Positions 1 through 8,448 of a DNA stretch of 64,000 bases are shown in pieces. The position numbers were made by a program, and so were the translations under genes. Within the stretch, counting starts at the first letter, position 1. Every line of letters begins with the position of its first letter. The stretch is taken from positions 1 to 64,000 of the forward strand of contig NZ_JAGOBJ010000004.1 of the NCBI RefSeq assembly GCF_017983445.1, given 5' to 3'. The notes beneath the pieces are model-generated. The model saw only the letters and a list, made by a program, of their open reading frames with translations. It was not told the origin of the DNA and ran no database searches. This stretch comes from Halomonas sp. GTDB lineage: Bacteria; Pseudomonadota; Gammaproteobacteria; Pseudomonadales; Halomonadaceae.

Positions 1-140
1 CCTAACGCCTAACGCCTAACGCCTAACGCCTAACGCCTAACGCCTAACGCCTAACGCCTAACGCCTAACGCCTAACGCCTAACGCCTAACGCCTAACGCC
101 TAACGCCTAACGCCTAACGCCTAACGCTTAACGCCTAACG
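1..140. repeat. Heptamer tandem array (CCTAACG)20, open at left edge
   Basis: Twenty consecutive 7-bp units of CCTAACG fill the first 140 bases. All are identical except the unit at 127-133, which reads CTTAACG. The array begins at base 1, so its true length is unknown. It ends one base before the stop codon of the minus-strand Nramp-like gene (142-144), so it lies directly 3' of that gene. A 7-bp period without spacers fits a slipped-strand microsatellite. It is not a CRISPR array. Confidence 0.97.
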
Positions 141-141
141 A

Positions 142-1458
142 TCAGTAAATAAAGCGTACGTAAATATAGCCCAGCGAAAGCAGCGTCAAGGTGGCGATTG
201 CCAGCCAGCTCCATGCATTGATCAGGCGCGATGGACGCAGTGCCAACGGCACGGTAGAACCGTTTGCTGTCAGATGATTAAGCGTGGCAAGAACCGGGCT
301 TATTAGAAACGCCACCACCATCACGAAATCCATGAATAGGCGGAAACTGCCCATCAGGGTATACAGAATTACAATCGCCAACAGCGACAGGCCTACCATG
401 CATACCAGAAATGCCCGGCCGCCCTCGAGCGTGCGGGTTTCTTCCGTGTCGGCCTCGCGTGTAAACGTATAGTAAGAGGCGGTGATCATGCGCGGAAAGC
501 CGTCCAGCACGGTCAGCAGCGTGGTGAGCATGACGGTAAATGCCGAAATACCTACGACCACGCCGCTCCACTCACCCAGGGTGCTGGTATAAAGGCTGAT
601 TACCTGGCTTGCAAACCCCACGGCGCCATCGGCGGGCGTAATCCCCTGGCTGTGCATGACTCCCGCACCCATGATCACGAAACACGCAGCAAGAACGGCC
701 GCACCGATATAGCCAATGTTGAAGTCGATCTTCTCTGCGGCGGTATCGCTGCGCACTCCCTGGCTTTTATTGCGCGCTTCCGACCACAGCGAGTTCATGA
801 TCGCCAGCGTAATGTCCGAAGGCATCAGGCCCAATACGGCCACGAGGGTAATAAACGTGGCGGTGCTGAACAGCGGAGAAATCGCAGTTGCCGGATAAAG
901 CGTCCAGTCAACCAGAGGCACGGCGGCCAGGGCGGCGAATACGGTGGTAACGCTAAGAATGACGATAAAGACCTTATTGACCCAATCGAGCAGCTTATAA
1001 CCGCCCACAAAGGTGAGCACGCAGCACAGCGCAATCAATATCACGGCCACTGTGGGCGGGCTTAGCGTCAAGGGCACAATACTACCTGCGAGGCCCGCTG
1101 TGGTAATCGCAATGGCGGCAATGATGATCGCTGAGACAGGGATTTGTACCAGCGCAAACAGGGCCACCACGGATTTTCCGAACGTCTGACGGTAACCTTC
1201 CACCAGTGACTTACCTGTCACGCTGACATAAAACGGCCCAAAGAAGAAAGACGGATACTTAAGCAATACAGCCAGCAGGATAAAGCCTAAAAGTCCGATG
1301 CCATACTCAGCGCCAGCACGCGTTGATTGAACAACGTGGGAGGTACCAATGGCGGCACCTGCAAATAAAAAACCGGGCCCGAGAGCCGCTAGATACTTGG
1401 CATATACGGACTTGGCCGACGGGGAGACCGTCAGCGTACTGGATTCTTGTGGGGGCAT
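142..1458 (-). CDS. Divergent Nramp-family membrane transporter
   Basis: This 438-residue polytopic inner-membrane protein has about 11-12 hydrophobic segments and the Nramp-like opening GPGFLFAGAAIG in TM1. Classical Nramp proteins are proton-coupled Mn2+/Fe2+ importers that bind metal with a TM1 DPGN motif and a TM6 MPH motif. Here the TM1 site reads G38-T-S-H41 and the TM6 site reads M212-P-S-D215, so both canonical motifs are missing. It is therefore an Nramp-fold protein whose substrate cannot be assumed to be manganese. The start is supported by AAGGAG about 7 bases upstream of the ATG. The gene stands alone, and its stop codon abuts the heptamer array. Family assignment is fairly sure; substrate is unknown. 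Confidence 0.75.
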   Translation of the reverse strand: MPPQESSTLTVSPSAKSVYAKYLAALGPGFLFAGAAIGTSHVVQSTRAGAEYGIGLLGFILLAVLLKYPSFFFGPFYVSVTGKSLVEGYRQTFGKSVVALFALVQIPVSAIIIAAIAITTAGLAGSIVPLTLSPPTVAVILIALCCVLTFVGGYKLLDWVNKVFIVILSVTTVFAALAAVPLVDWTLYPATAISPLFSTATFITLVAVLGLMPSDITLAIMNSLWSEARNKSQGVRSDTAAEKIDFNIGYIGAAVLAACFVIMGAGVMHSQGITPADGAVGFASQVISLYTSTLGEWSGVVVGISAFTVMLTTLLTVLDGFPRMITASYYTFTREADTEETRTLEGGRAFLVCMVGLSLLAIVILYTLMGSFRLFMDFVMVVAFLISPVLATLNHLTANGSTVPLALRPSRLINAWSWLAIATLTLLSLGYIYVRFIY

Positions 1459-1624
1459 GGCAGGCTCCTTGTGAGCAGGATTTTGTTTAAATTTAATTAT
1501 TGTTTTGTCGCGAGTAGGCTCGTGGGGGCGCTATGTTAGCCTAGTCAGGGGGCGCTTTCCTATGCGCTGCGTTATCCACCTCGACTAAAATCCATTCAAA
1601 GGTCGTCAGACTACCAAGTCCTTG

Positions 1625-1683
1625 GCTGAAAGAAGTACTTAGCTGAAAGAAGTACTTAACTGAAAGGAGTACCTTGCTGAAAG
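1625..1683. repeat. 17-bp tandem repeat, about 3.5 copies
   Basis: Units start at 1625, 1642, 1659 and 1676 (the last partial). The first two units, GCTGAAAGAAGTACTTA, are identical. The third differs at a few bases and the fourth keeps only GCTGAAAG. Each full unit carries an AGTACT or AGTACC core. Confidence 0.9.
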
Positions 1684-1817
1684 CGCATTGCTTGTGCCAG
1701 ATCAGTCTCTAGACTGATATGTATTTATTGCGTCTTTCTGTGTCTGTACTGGGGAAGCCGGGCAAGGCATAGTCGTAGCGGCGTGGCTAAGTGCGCACCG
1801 TTAGCTCGCTGGGCCGC

Positions 1818-1865
1818 GCGGATAGGGTGATAAGCGGATAGGGTGATAAGCGAATAGGATGATAA
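1818..1865. repeat. 16-bp tandem repeat, 3 copies
   Basis: Units occupy 1818-1833, 1834-1849 and 1850-1865. The first two are identical (GCGGATAGGGTGATAA). The third has two substitutions. The array sits just upstream of the ribosome-binding site of the gene at 1885, so copy number would change the leader or promoter spacing of that gene. Confidence 0.9.
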
Positions 1866-1884
1866 AACGTTTAAGGGGCCGACA

Positions 1885-2535
1885 ATGTTGACTGTTTTTA
1901 TCTATTTCATGATTTTTGTGGGCGTTACGGTCGCTCTTTATCAGGTCTATGAAGTTAATTACAACATTAACTTCGCCAATGACTTGAAGCTTTCAAGCAT
2001 CGATAAAGAGCATTTGAGCGAGTTAACCCAGAAGGCCGGTGCCGTCAGACAAACCCATGACGCGAGCACCTTTAACCAGGCGGTCACGCGTATCTTTGGC
2101 CCCAGGCTTGACCCTGGACTGGCGCTGGTGGCCTTTACGGAAGAGAAGCCGGGTACTTACGCCATCCCTCTTTTGCGCCGCAGACAGCAGCTTTATTTCA
2201 ACGAAGAGATAAGCGTTCATCATCTTTCGTTCTGGAAAGCGCGATTGCCTAAATGGGATCCCCGTGTGCTGATGATCTCGCTGGTGATTATTAACAGTAT
2301 GCTGGCGCAGTTTCTGGGCGGCATGAGCATCTATACGCTGGTATATCCGTTCTCATCAGCAACGTTCGTCTGGCTAAACGAACCCGTGGTTCTGATGCTG
2401 TTGACCTTTGTATTGATCGTGATATCCCACGGCATTTTCCGGCTGGATATGTATCTGCATGACCTGTATCAAATTGGCAAGCTTGCCCGGCAGACACCGG
2501 CAGGCAATCATCGCCTGCATAGCCAAAACGCTTAA
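1885..2535 (+). CDS. Unknown membrane protein, 216 aa
   Basis: I do not recognise this protein. It has one N-terminal hydrophobic segment (about residues 2-19), a soluble region of about 100 residues, and two more hydrophobic segments (about 130-155 and 163-186) followed by a basic, His-rich tail. This predicts an inner-membrane protein with a sizeable soluble loop. An AAGGGG ribosome-binding site lies about 7 bases before the ATG. Its 3' end lies four bases from the stop codon of the convergent MocR-type regulator. A 16-bp minisatellite in its leader could affect expression, which is an inference. No catalytic motif is visible. Confidence 0.6.
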   Translation: MLTVFIYFMIFVGVTVALYQVYEVNYNINFANDLKLSSIDKEHLSELTQKAGAVRQTHDASTFNQAVTRIFGPRLDPGLALVAFTEEKPGTYAIPLLRRRQQLYFNEEISVHHLSFWKARLPKWDPRVLMISLVIINSMLAQFLGGMSIYTLVYPFSSATFVWLNEPVVLMLLTFVLIVISHGIFRLDMYLHDLYQIGKLARQTPAGNHRLHSQNA

Positions 2536-2539
2536 GCGC

Positions 2540-3958
2540 CTAAGACACCAGCATGTTGTTAAGCTGTTCCCCCAGCAATGCCATGGCCTCTTCGCTGCGC
2601 GGCGTCCACGGGTGGCCATAGCTCAAACGGGCACAGTGTTGATACCCCTGAGTGGCAGAAAAGATAGGCCCAGGGGCGATGCTGATCCCTTGCGTCAGAG
2701 CCATTTGAAACAGGCGCAGCGAGTCCACCTGCTTGGGAAACTCAAACCACAGAAAGTAGCCCCCTGAGGGGCGTGTTGCCCGGGTATCGGCTGGAAAATA
2801 ACGCGCCGCTGCCGCGAGCATCTGCCCTTGCTGGGTCTTGAGCGCCAGGCGCAGCTTGCGCAAGTGCCGGTCATAACCACCGTGCTGAAGGTAATCGGCG
2901 ATCGCGACCTGGGCCGGTACCGATGGTGAAATGGTCGTCATCAGCTTCAGGCGGGAAATGCTTTCGGCGTAGCGTCCTCCTGCTACCCAGCCCACCCGAT
3001 AACCGGGCGCCAGGCACTTTGAAAACGAACCGCAGTGAATTACCAGTCCATCATCGTCAAAGTGCTTAACCGGGGTGGGTGGCTTGTCACCAAAATACAG
3101 CTCTGCATACACATCATCTTCAATCAGCGGTACCTGATACTTTTTTAACAGCGTATAAAGCGCCTGCTTTTTAGTATCACTTAGGCTCGCACCCAGCGGA
3201 TTCTGCAAATGGCTCATCAGCCAGCAGGCCTTGATGGGATACTTGGCAAAGCTGTCCGCCAGCTTGTCCAGGTCGACCCCTTCCCGCGGGTGCACCGGAA
3301 TCTCGACCGCCCTTAATTTCAAACGCTCCAATACCTGAAGGCTGGCGTAAAAGGCCGGGGATTCGATCGCCACAAGATCGCCCGGCTGGGTCACGCACTG
3401 AAAACCGAGGTTCAGCGCTTCCATCGCCCCATTGGTAATCACCAGCTCCTGGGGTGGCAAATGCACGCCTGTCAACCGATAGCGCAGGGCAATCTGGCGG
3501 CGCAGCCCTGCATCGCCTGTGGTCATATCGGTGATGATGGCGTTGGGGGAGAGCTCCCGCAGCCCTTTGGTCATGCTGCGCGCCAAGCGCGGCAGCGGGA
3601 ACAGCTCCGGGCTTGGAAAAGCGGAGCCAAAGGGCACGGTTTCGACATTCTGCAACGAACCCAGCACCGAAAAAACCAGCTCGCTAACCGCGATATCTGC
3701 CGTTTCAGGGTGGCCTTGGGTCATTTCGGGTTCGTTGAGAAAAAGCTTTGCCTGTTCGCGGACAAAATAGCCAGAGCGCGGGCGGGCAACAATTAGCCCC
3801 TGCTTTTCGAGCAGATAATACGCTTGAAAAACGGTCGAAGGGCTAATGGCATAGTGGCGGCTTGCCTGACGAACGGAAGGCACACGCTCACCCGGCGTCA
3901 GGACGCCGCTGCGAATAAGCTCGGATATTTCCTCGGCAAACCGTTCGTAGCGCTTCAT
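2540..3958 (-). CDS. MocR-type GntR/aminotransferase transcription regulator
   Basis: This 472-residue protein joins an N-terminal GntR-family winged helix (about residues 1-70, with PSVRQASRHYAISPSTVF as the recognition region) to a fold-type I aminotransferase-like domain (about 105-470). The pyridoxal-phosphate lysine is K314 in GSFSKCLAPGYRVGW. The IEDDVYAEL segment and a C-terminal arginine in RLSYGHP also match the family. MocR proteins such as PdxR and GabR use PLP or a PLP-amino acid adduct as a signal, usually to control neighbouring genes. No aminotransferase, PLP-synthesis or GABA gene is adjacent here, so the target is unknown. It is convergent with the gene at 1885. Confidence 0.85.
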   Translation of the reverse strand: MKRYERFAEEISELIRSGVLTPGERVPSVRQASRHYAISPSTVFQAYYLLEKQGLIVARPRSGYFVREQAKLFLNEPEMTQGHPETADIAVSELVFSVLGSLQNVETVPFGSAFPSPELFPLPRLARSMTKGLRELSPNAIITDMTTGDAGLRRQIALRYRLTGVHLPPQELVITNGAMEALNLGFQCVTQPGDLVAIESPAFYASLQVLERLKLRAVEIPVHPREGVDLDKLADSFAKYPIKACWLMSHLQNPLGASLSDTKKQALYTLLKKYQVPLIEDDVYAELYFGDKPPTPVKHFDDDGLVIHCGSFSKCLAPGYRVGWVAGGRYAESISRLKLMTTISPSVPAQVAIADYLQHGGYDRHLRKLRLALKTQQGQMLAAAARYFPADTRATRPSGGYFLWFEFPKQVDSLRLFQMALTQGISIAPGPIFSATQGYQHCARLSYGHPWTPRSEEAMALLGEQLNNMLVS

Positions 3959-4006
3959 GTTTCCCAGTCGCTAAACAACAGGTTAAGAGGATACGCTAAC
4001 CGCAGA

Positions 4007-4045
4007 CAAAAACCGATTGGCAGGTGATCCTGATCCACCAATCGG
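4007..4045 (-). terminator. Rho-independent terminator of the fabF-type gene
   Basis: On the minus strand, just after the fabF stop codon, the arms CCGATTGG (4013-4020) and CCAATCGG (4038-4045) can pair, with further imperfect inner pairing. The minus strand then reads TTTTTG. Confidence 0.8.
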
Positions 4046-4066
4046 GGGTTGCAGAAAGGTGGGGTA

Positions 4067-5332
4067 TTACACGCGGCTGATAATCAGCGCCGCGTTGACG
4101 CCGCCAAAACCAAACCCGTTGCACAGCACATGTTGAGTGGGCTGGGTGCGTGATGTTAGCGGGATAAAATCCAGATCCTGCATATCTTCATCGCAGTGGG
4201 TCAGGTTGAGTGTGGGTGGCAGCTGGCCGGTGGTGGCCGAAAGCGCTGAAAAGATACTCTCGACGCCGCCAGCCGCGCCCAGCAGGTGGCCAGTGGACGA
4301 CTTGGTTGAAGAGATGGGCATGTTAGGCAGCGCACTACCAAATACGCGCCGTAACGCAGCAATTTCCGCCCGGTCGCCTACCGGCGTGGAGGTGGCGTGG
4401 GCATTGATATAGCCGATTTTCTCAGCGGAGAGCCCGGCCATTTTAAGCGCTGAATGAATCGCAGCAGCGGCGCCGTTACCATCTTCTGGCCCGGCAGTAA
4501 TATGGTGGGCATCGGCACTGGTACCGTACCCGCTGATCACTGCCAGCGGTGTGGCGCCACGCGCCAGGGCATGTTCCAGGGTTTCAATCACCATTAGCCC
4601 CGCGCCTTCGCCCATTACAAAGCCGTTACGGGTACGATCAAAAGGCCGCGATGCACTTTCAGGCTGCTCATGCTCGGTGGAAAGCGCTTTGAGCGCGTTG
4701 AAACTCGCTAAAGACAGCGGGTCGATACACGCCTCGGCGCCGCCCACCAGTGCCACATCGGCCTCACCGCTGCGAATTAAACGCATGCCGTCGCCAATCG
4801 CCTGAAGGCCCGCCGCACATGCCGTGACCGGACAGCCCAGCGGGCCCTGAAAACCGTAGCGAATCGACAGATTGCCGGCGGCCATATTGGCCAGAAAAGC
4901 CGGCACGGTAAACGGTGATACCCGACGATAACCTTTCTGCTGTAATGTTGTCTGAGCTTCGGTAATGGTTGGAAAACCGCCAATGCCTGAACCGACAATC
5001 GTGGCCGTGGCGCGCCGTTGGGCTTCATTTTGAGGTTGCCACCCCGCCTGTTCTAGCGCCTCTTTGGCGGCTGCCATGGCATAAAGGCTGAATAAATCCA
5101 GCTTGCGGCGCTCTTTGACGTCTGCGATATCATCCAGACGCAGGCCCGTTTCGGGATCATCTGTATAATGCGCAACGGCCCCGGCAATCTTGATGGGAAT
5201 GGCGTTGGTATCAAAGCGCGTGATCTGGCTAATGCCCGATTGGCCTTCGATCAAGCGCTGCCATGTTGTCTTGACGTCGCACCCTAAGGGGCTGACCATA
5301 CCCATGCCGGTGATAACAATAGGTGAATGCAT
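4067..5332 (-). CDS. fabF: Beta-ketoacyl-ACP synthase II (FabF-type)
   Basis: This 421-residue condensing enzyme should extend acyl-ACP with malonyl-ACP in the cytoplasm. The Cys-His-His active site is clear: C172 in VTACAAGLQ, H312 in NAHATSTPVGD and H349 in SSTGHLLGA, next to K344, with spacing like E. coli FabF. An in-frame ATG lies 29 codons upstream, but MHSPIVITGMGMVSPLG matches the usual FabF N-terminus and has a GAGAAG sequence upstream, so I chose position 5332. The gene stands outside any fab cluster, so it may be a second KAS II rather than the main one. It is divergent from a TetR-family gene, a common layout for a repressor and its target. Confidence 0.88.
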   Translation of the reverse strand: MHSPIVITGMGMVSPLGCDVKTTWQRLIEGQSGISQITRFDTNAIPIKIAGAVAHYTDDPETGLRLDDIADVKERRKLDLFSLYAMAAAKEALEQAGWQPQNEAQRRATATIVGSGIGGFPTITEAQTTLQQKGYRRVSPFTVPAFLANMAAGNLSIRYGFQGPLGCPVTACAAGLQAIGDGMRLIRSGEADVALVGGAEACIDPLSLASFNALKALSTEHEQPESASRPFDRTRNGFVMGEGAGLMVIETLEHALARGATPLAVISGYGTSADAHHITAGPEDGNGAAAAIHSALKMAGLSAEKIGYINAHATSTPVGDRAEIAALRRVFGSALPNMPISSTKSSTGHLLGAAGGVESIFSALSATTGQLPPTLNLTHCDEDMQDLDFIPLTSRTQPTQHVLCNGFGFGGVNAALIISRV

Positions 5333-5422
5333 AGCGGCTTCTCGTGCTTCAAATAAGCTAACGCTAGCATTGCGCACTATATGATCAAGATAATATTTTG
5401 CGGCACCATGTAGCGGCATTAT

Positions 5423-5468
5423 CTATGTATCGCAGTACCACCTAGCTATATATCGCAGTACTATCCAG
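5423..5468. repeat. 23-bp direct repeat in the fabF-tetR gap
   Basis: Two adjacent 23-bp units (5423-5445 and 5446-5468) share 19 of 23 positions, including the exact 10-mer ATCGCAGTAC at 5429 and 5452. They lie between the divergent fabF-type and TetR-family genes. They may be paired regulator sites or simply another minisatellite. The repeat is plainly visible; the role is inferred. Confidence 0.75.
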
Positions 5469-5489
5469 CGGTGCCATGACGAGGTAAAC

Positions 5490-6140
5490 ATGCCTTATCC
5501 CAAAAGCCACAAGGCGAAAACCCGGGAACGGATTCTTTCCTCAGCGACTGAGTTGTTTAGTCGGTACGGGTTCAACAAGGTGTCCATTGGTCAGGTAATG
5601 ACGCTGGCTAAAATGACCCACGGCGCTTTTTATGCCCATTTTGCCTCTAAAGAAGCGCTCTATGATGCCTCTGTGCGTAAAACCCTGGAGGGCAGTCGCG
5701 CAGCGCGGCTGGTCAAAGGGCCGCTCTCCTTGCAGCATCTCACTGAGCTTGTGTCCAACTACTGGAATCTGCAGGAGCTTGAGCGTAAGCAGCAGCCGGG
5801 GCCTGAAGCGGTGCTGTTTAACGAGATAGGCAGTGAGAAAGCCGAAATTCGCACCATGTTTGAAGCGTCGTACTTAAGCATGAAGAAAATGCTTGAAACG
5901 CGCCTGCTTGCGCTGAGTAAGCTTAAACAGCTGCCGTTTGCCAATGACCGCAATATCATTGCCGACAAGTCGCGGGTGATTTTGGCTTCATTGGTGGGCG
6001 CCGTTGCCATTGCCAAGAGCTTGCCGGGCGAAGAAGAGCGCCAGCATGTATTGATGGCCACCCAACGTCAGATTCTGCTAATGCTCGGCGTAAGTGAAGG
6101 CGACGCCGAAGAGATGTTAAAGAGCGTCATGGCGACCTGA
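5490..6140 (+). CDS. TetR-family transcriptional regulator
   Basis: This 216-residue protein has the TetR N-terminal helix-turn-helix, with RERILSSATELFSRYGFNKV followed by a recognition segment ending in THGAFYAHFASKEALYDA. The C-terminal ligand domain (about 60-210) is variable, as is usual in the family. A GAGG ribosome-binding site precedes the ATG. It is divergent from the fabF-type gene and shares a short intergenic region with a direct repeat, so local control of that gene and autoregulation are likely but not shown. The ligand is unknown. Confidence 0.9.
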   Translation: MPYPKSHKAKTRERILSSATELFSRYGFNKVSIGQVMTLAKMTHGAFYAHFASKEALYDASVRKTLEGSRAARLVKGPLSLQHLTELVSNYWNLQELERKQQPGPEAVLFNEIGSEKAEIRTMFEASYLSMKKMLETRLLALSKLKQLPFANDRNIIADKSRVILASLVGAVAIAKSLPGEEERQHVLMATQRQILLMLGVSEGDAEEMLKSVMAT

Positions 6141-6194
6141 AACACTGATAAATGAAACAGCATTATTTTATTACGTAACCTGTAATAATGAATT

Positions 6195-6231
6195 TATTTG
6201 GCTATTTGGCTATTTGGCTATTTGGCTATTT
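6195..6231. repeat. 8-bp tandem repeat TATTTGGC, 4.6 copies
   Basis: Units begin at 6195, 6203, 6211 and 6219, plus the partial TATTT at 6227-6231, all identical. The array lies between the TetR-family gene and the DUF2798 gene, about 110 bp before the latter. An 8-bp unit is not a multiple of the helical turn, so copy changes would rotate as well as shift any flanking promoter sites. Confidence 0.95.
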
Positions 6232-6339
6232 AGGTGTCTTTTAATGGTGAGATGCTGCGCGAAAACTTCTATACACTCCACGTGCATTGTAAAGTAGCTC
6301 GCTAGCTAACTATTTATAACCCTGCGACAGGTACTTTAT

Positions 6340-6612
6340 ATGGCACAACGACAATTTCCTGAACAGCGCATGCTGGCAGCGCGCAAGCTGCATCCCCGTT
6401 TTACTCCTGTCGTCTTTGCTTTTTACATGTCCACGGTGATGGCGTTTTTAATGACGCTGATTATTACCGCCGTTAATGCGGGTGTGAGTGACAGTTATTT
6501 TAGCCAAGTGTGGCACGCCTACCGTGTGGCCATGCCCAGCGCCTTTGTCTGCATTCTAATAGTGCGCCCGCTAGTGGCTCGCCTTGTTCAGCTAACCATC
6601 AGGTCGCATTGA
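6340..6612 (+). CDS. DUF2798 small membrane protein
   Basis: This 90-residue protein has two hydrophobic helices (about 23-47 and 60-82) and the DUF2798 pattern: HPRF near the start, FYMSTVMAFLMT in the first helix, a VNAGVSD turn, then W, an AMPSAFV segment and RPLVARLV. The family is widespread, short and uncharacterised. Length is typical. The gene stands alone between a TetR-family gene and pntA, with a terminator downstream. I assign no function beyond membrane location. Confidence 0.8.
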   Translation: MAQRQFPEQRMLAARKLHPRFTPVVFAFYMSTVMAFLMTLIITAVNAGVSDSYFSQVWHAYRVAMPSAFVCILIVRPLVARLVQLTIRSH

Positions 6613-6754
6613 GATAATTACCCCGCCTATTTTTTGCTCATACTGCTCTACCCGTGTAATGACTTTTGAGAAAGCTCATGCCATGCACCCATCAAAGGTT
6701 GAATGGCTTTTATTAAAAGCATCATGAGAATCTACAACGTTTGAAGAAAGGTGG

Positions 6755-6779
6755 GGCGGTGAGAATCAACCGCCTTTTT
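6755..6779 (+). terminator. Rho-independent terminator before pntA
   Basis: GGCGGT (6755-6760) and ACCGCC (6769-6774) form a 6-bp stem around an 8-nt loop and are followed at once by TTTTT. It separates the DUF2798 gene from pntAB. Confidence 0.75.
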
Positions 6780-6851
6780 AACGGGCTGTGCTTTAAATTA
6801 AAACAGACAATTAAGGCCATCGCCCACTTCTAAACCGTAGGGAGTACCCGT

Positions 6852-8432
6852 GTGAGAATAGGCGCACCTAAGGAAACGAGCCGGGGCGAAGCGCGTGTGG
6901 CGCTCACCCCTGAAAGTGCCAAGCAGATCCAGAAGCTAGGCCACGAGTGTCTGATTGAAACAGGCGCAGGCCTCGCGGCGGGCTTTAATGACGACACTTA
7001 CCGTGACGCTGGCGTGACCGTAGTGGATAGCGCGGACGCACTCTGGCAAGACGCTGAGGTAGTCATTAAAGTCCGTGAGCCCTCTGATAGTGAGGCCGCG
7101 CGATTACGCGAAGGGCAAACGCTGATCGCGTTTTTCTGGCCCGCGCAAAACGAAGCGCTGTTGGAAAAATGCAAGGCACAGGGCGCCAGCGTGATCGCCA
7201 TGGACATGGTGCCGCGTATCTCCCGGGCTCAGAAGATGGACGCGCTCTCCTCAATGGCCAATATCGCCGGTTACCGCGCGGTAATAGAGGCGGGTAATAA
7301 CTTTGGCCGTTTCTTTACCGGACAGGTAACCGCCGCCGGTAAAGTGCCCCCTGCTAAAGTGCTGGTGATTGGCGCAGGCGTTGCCGGGCTTGCGGCCATT
7401 GGCACCGCCACTAGCCTGGGTGCCGTGGTGCGCGCTTTTGATGTACGCCCCGAAGTCTCCGAGCAGATCGAGTCGATGGGCGCCGAGTTTTTGTTTCTGG
7501 ATTTTGAAGACAGCGAAGACAGCCAGGATGGATCGGAAAGCGGCGGTTATGCCTCGCCCTCCAGCCCCGAGTTTCGTGAAAAGCAGCTTGAGTGCTTCCG
7601 CGCACAGGCGCCCGACGTGGATATTGTCATCACCACCGCGCTGATTCCCGGGCGCCCGGCGCCCAAGCTGTGGCTTGAAGATATGGTCGCGGCCATGAAA
7701 CCCGGCTCGGTAATTGTCGATCTTGCCGCCGAGAAGGGCGGCAACTGCGATCTGACCCAGCCCGATGAGCGCATCGTCTCCGATAATGGTGTGATCGTGG
7801 TCGGCTATACCGACTTCCCTTCACGCATGGCGACCCAGTCATCCTTGCTTTATGCCACCAATATTCGCCATATGCTGACCGACCTGACGCCCGAGAAGGA
7901 TGGCGTGATCAATCACAATATGGACGATGACGTCATTCGTGGCGCGACGGTGGCCCACCAAGGCGAGGTAACCTTTCCGCCACCACCGCCCAAGGTAAAA
8001 GCGATTGCCGCGGCCAAGCCGAAGAAGAAAGAAAAACAGCCGACGCCTGAGGAGAAAAAAGCCACAGAAGCGGCGGCGTTCAAGGCCCAGACCAAACGCC
8101 AGGTCGGCATATTGGCTATCGGCGGTGCGCTGATGCTGTTGCTCGGTCAGGTCGCGCCCGCGTCCTTTATGCAGCACTTTATTGTCTTTGTGCTGGCGTG
8201 CTTCATCGGCTTCCAGGTGATCTGGAAAGTCAGCCACTCGCTGCATACGCCGCTGATGGCGGTGACCAATGCGATCTCCGGCATCATTATTTTGGGCGCG
8301 ATTTTGCAGATTGGCTCAGGCAGCGCAGTGGTTAGCGTGCTGGCGGCTATTTCGGTACTCATCGCAACAATCAATATTGTGGGTGGCTTCCTGGTGACAC
8401 GCCGGATGCTGGCCATGTTCCAGAAATCCTGA
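6852..8432 (+). CDS. pntA: NAD(P) transhydrogenase subunit alpha
   Basis: This 526-residue subunit of the proton-translocating transhydrogenase carries the NAD(H)-binding domain I (about 1-380) and a C-terminal membrane part with about four helices (about 415-520). With PntB it makes NADPH from NADH using the proton gradient. The [20 protein letters not shown] opening and the [20 protein letters not shown] dinucleotide-binding motif are diagnostic. It is the fused E. coli-type alpha subunit, with a Pro/Lys/Glu-rich linker between the two parts. The start is GTG, supported by GGGAG just upstream. A Ser/Asp/Glu-rich stretch around residues 217-235 looks longer than in E. coli. pntB follows after 16 bp. 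Confidence 0.97.
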   Translation: MRIGAPKETSRGEARVALTPESAKQIQKLGHECLIETGAGLAAGFNDDTYRDAGVTVVDSADALWQDAEVVIKVREPSDSEAARLREGQTLIAFFWPAQNEALLEKCKAQGASVIAMDMVPRISRAQKMDALSSMANIAGYRAVIEAGNNFGRFFTGQVTAAGKVPPAKVLVIGAGVAGLAAIGTATSLGAVVRAFDVRPEVSEQIESMGAEFLFLDFEDSEDSQDGSESGGYASPSSPEFREKQLECFRAQAPDVDIVITTALIPGRPAPKLWLEDMVAAMKPGSVIVDLAAEKGGNCDLTQPDERIVSDNGVIVVGYTDFPSRMATQSSLLYATNIRHMLTDLTPEKDGVINHNMDDDVIRGATVAHQGEVTFPPPPPKVKAIAAAKPKKKEKQPTPEEKKATEAAAFKAQTKRQVGILAIGGALMLLLGQVAPASFMQHFIVFVLACFIGFQVIWKVSHSLHTPLMAVTNAISGIIILGAILQIGSGSAVVSVLAAISVLIATINIVGGFLVTRRMLAMFQKS

Positions 8433-8448
8433 GCGGCGGAGAGACGAT

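Larger units (their letters stand above)
1459..1884. other. Divergent intergenic region with two minisatellites
   Basis: This 426-bp gap lies between the divergent Nramp-like gene and the unknown membrane protein gene, so it should hold promoters for both. I see no convincing gene in it. It contains two separate imperfect tandem repeats (1625-1683 and 1818-1865), the second ending about 20 bp before the rightward start codon. Confidence 0.6.

Noticed and set aside
1-140. Heptamer array as CRISPR or telomere
   Set aside because: There are no spacers, and the 7-bp unit is too short for a CRISPR repeat. Likeness to telomeric TTAGGC-type repeats is superficial; coding sequence follows directly, and nothing else suggests a linear replicon end.
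5333-5419. Longer FabF start at 5419
   Set aside because: The extra 29 residues match no FabF N-terminus, and the ATG at 5332 gives the standard MHSPIVITGMG start.
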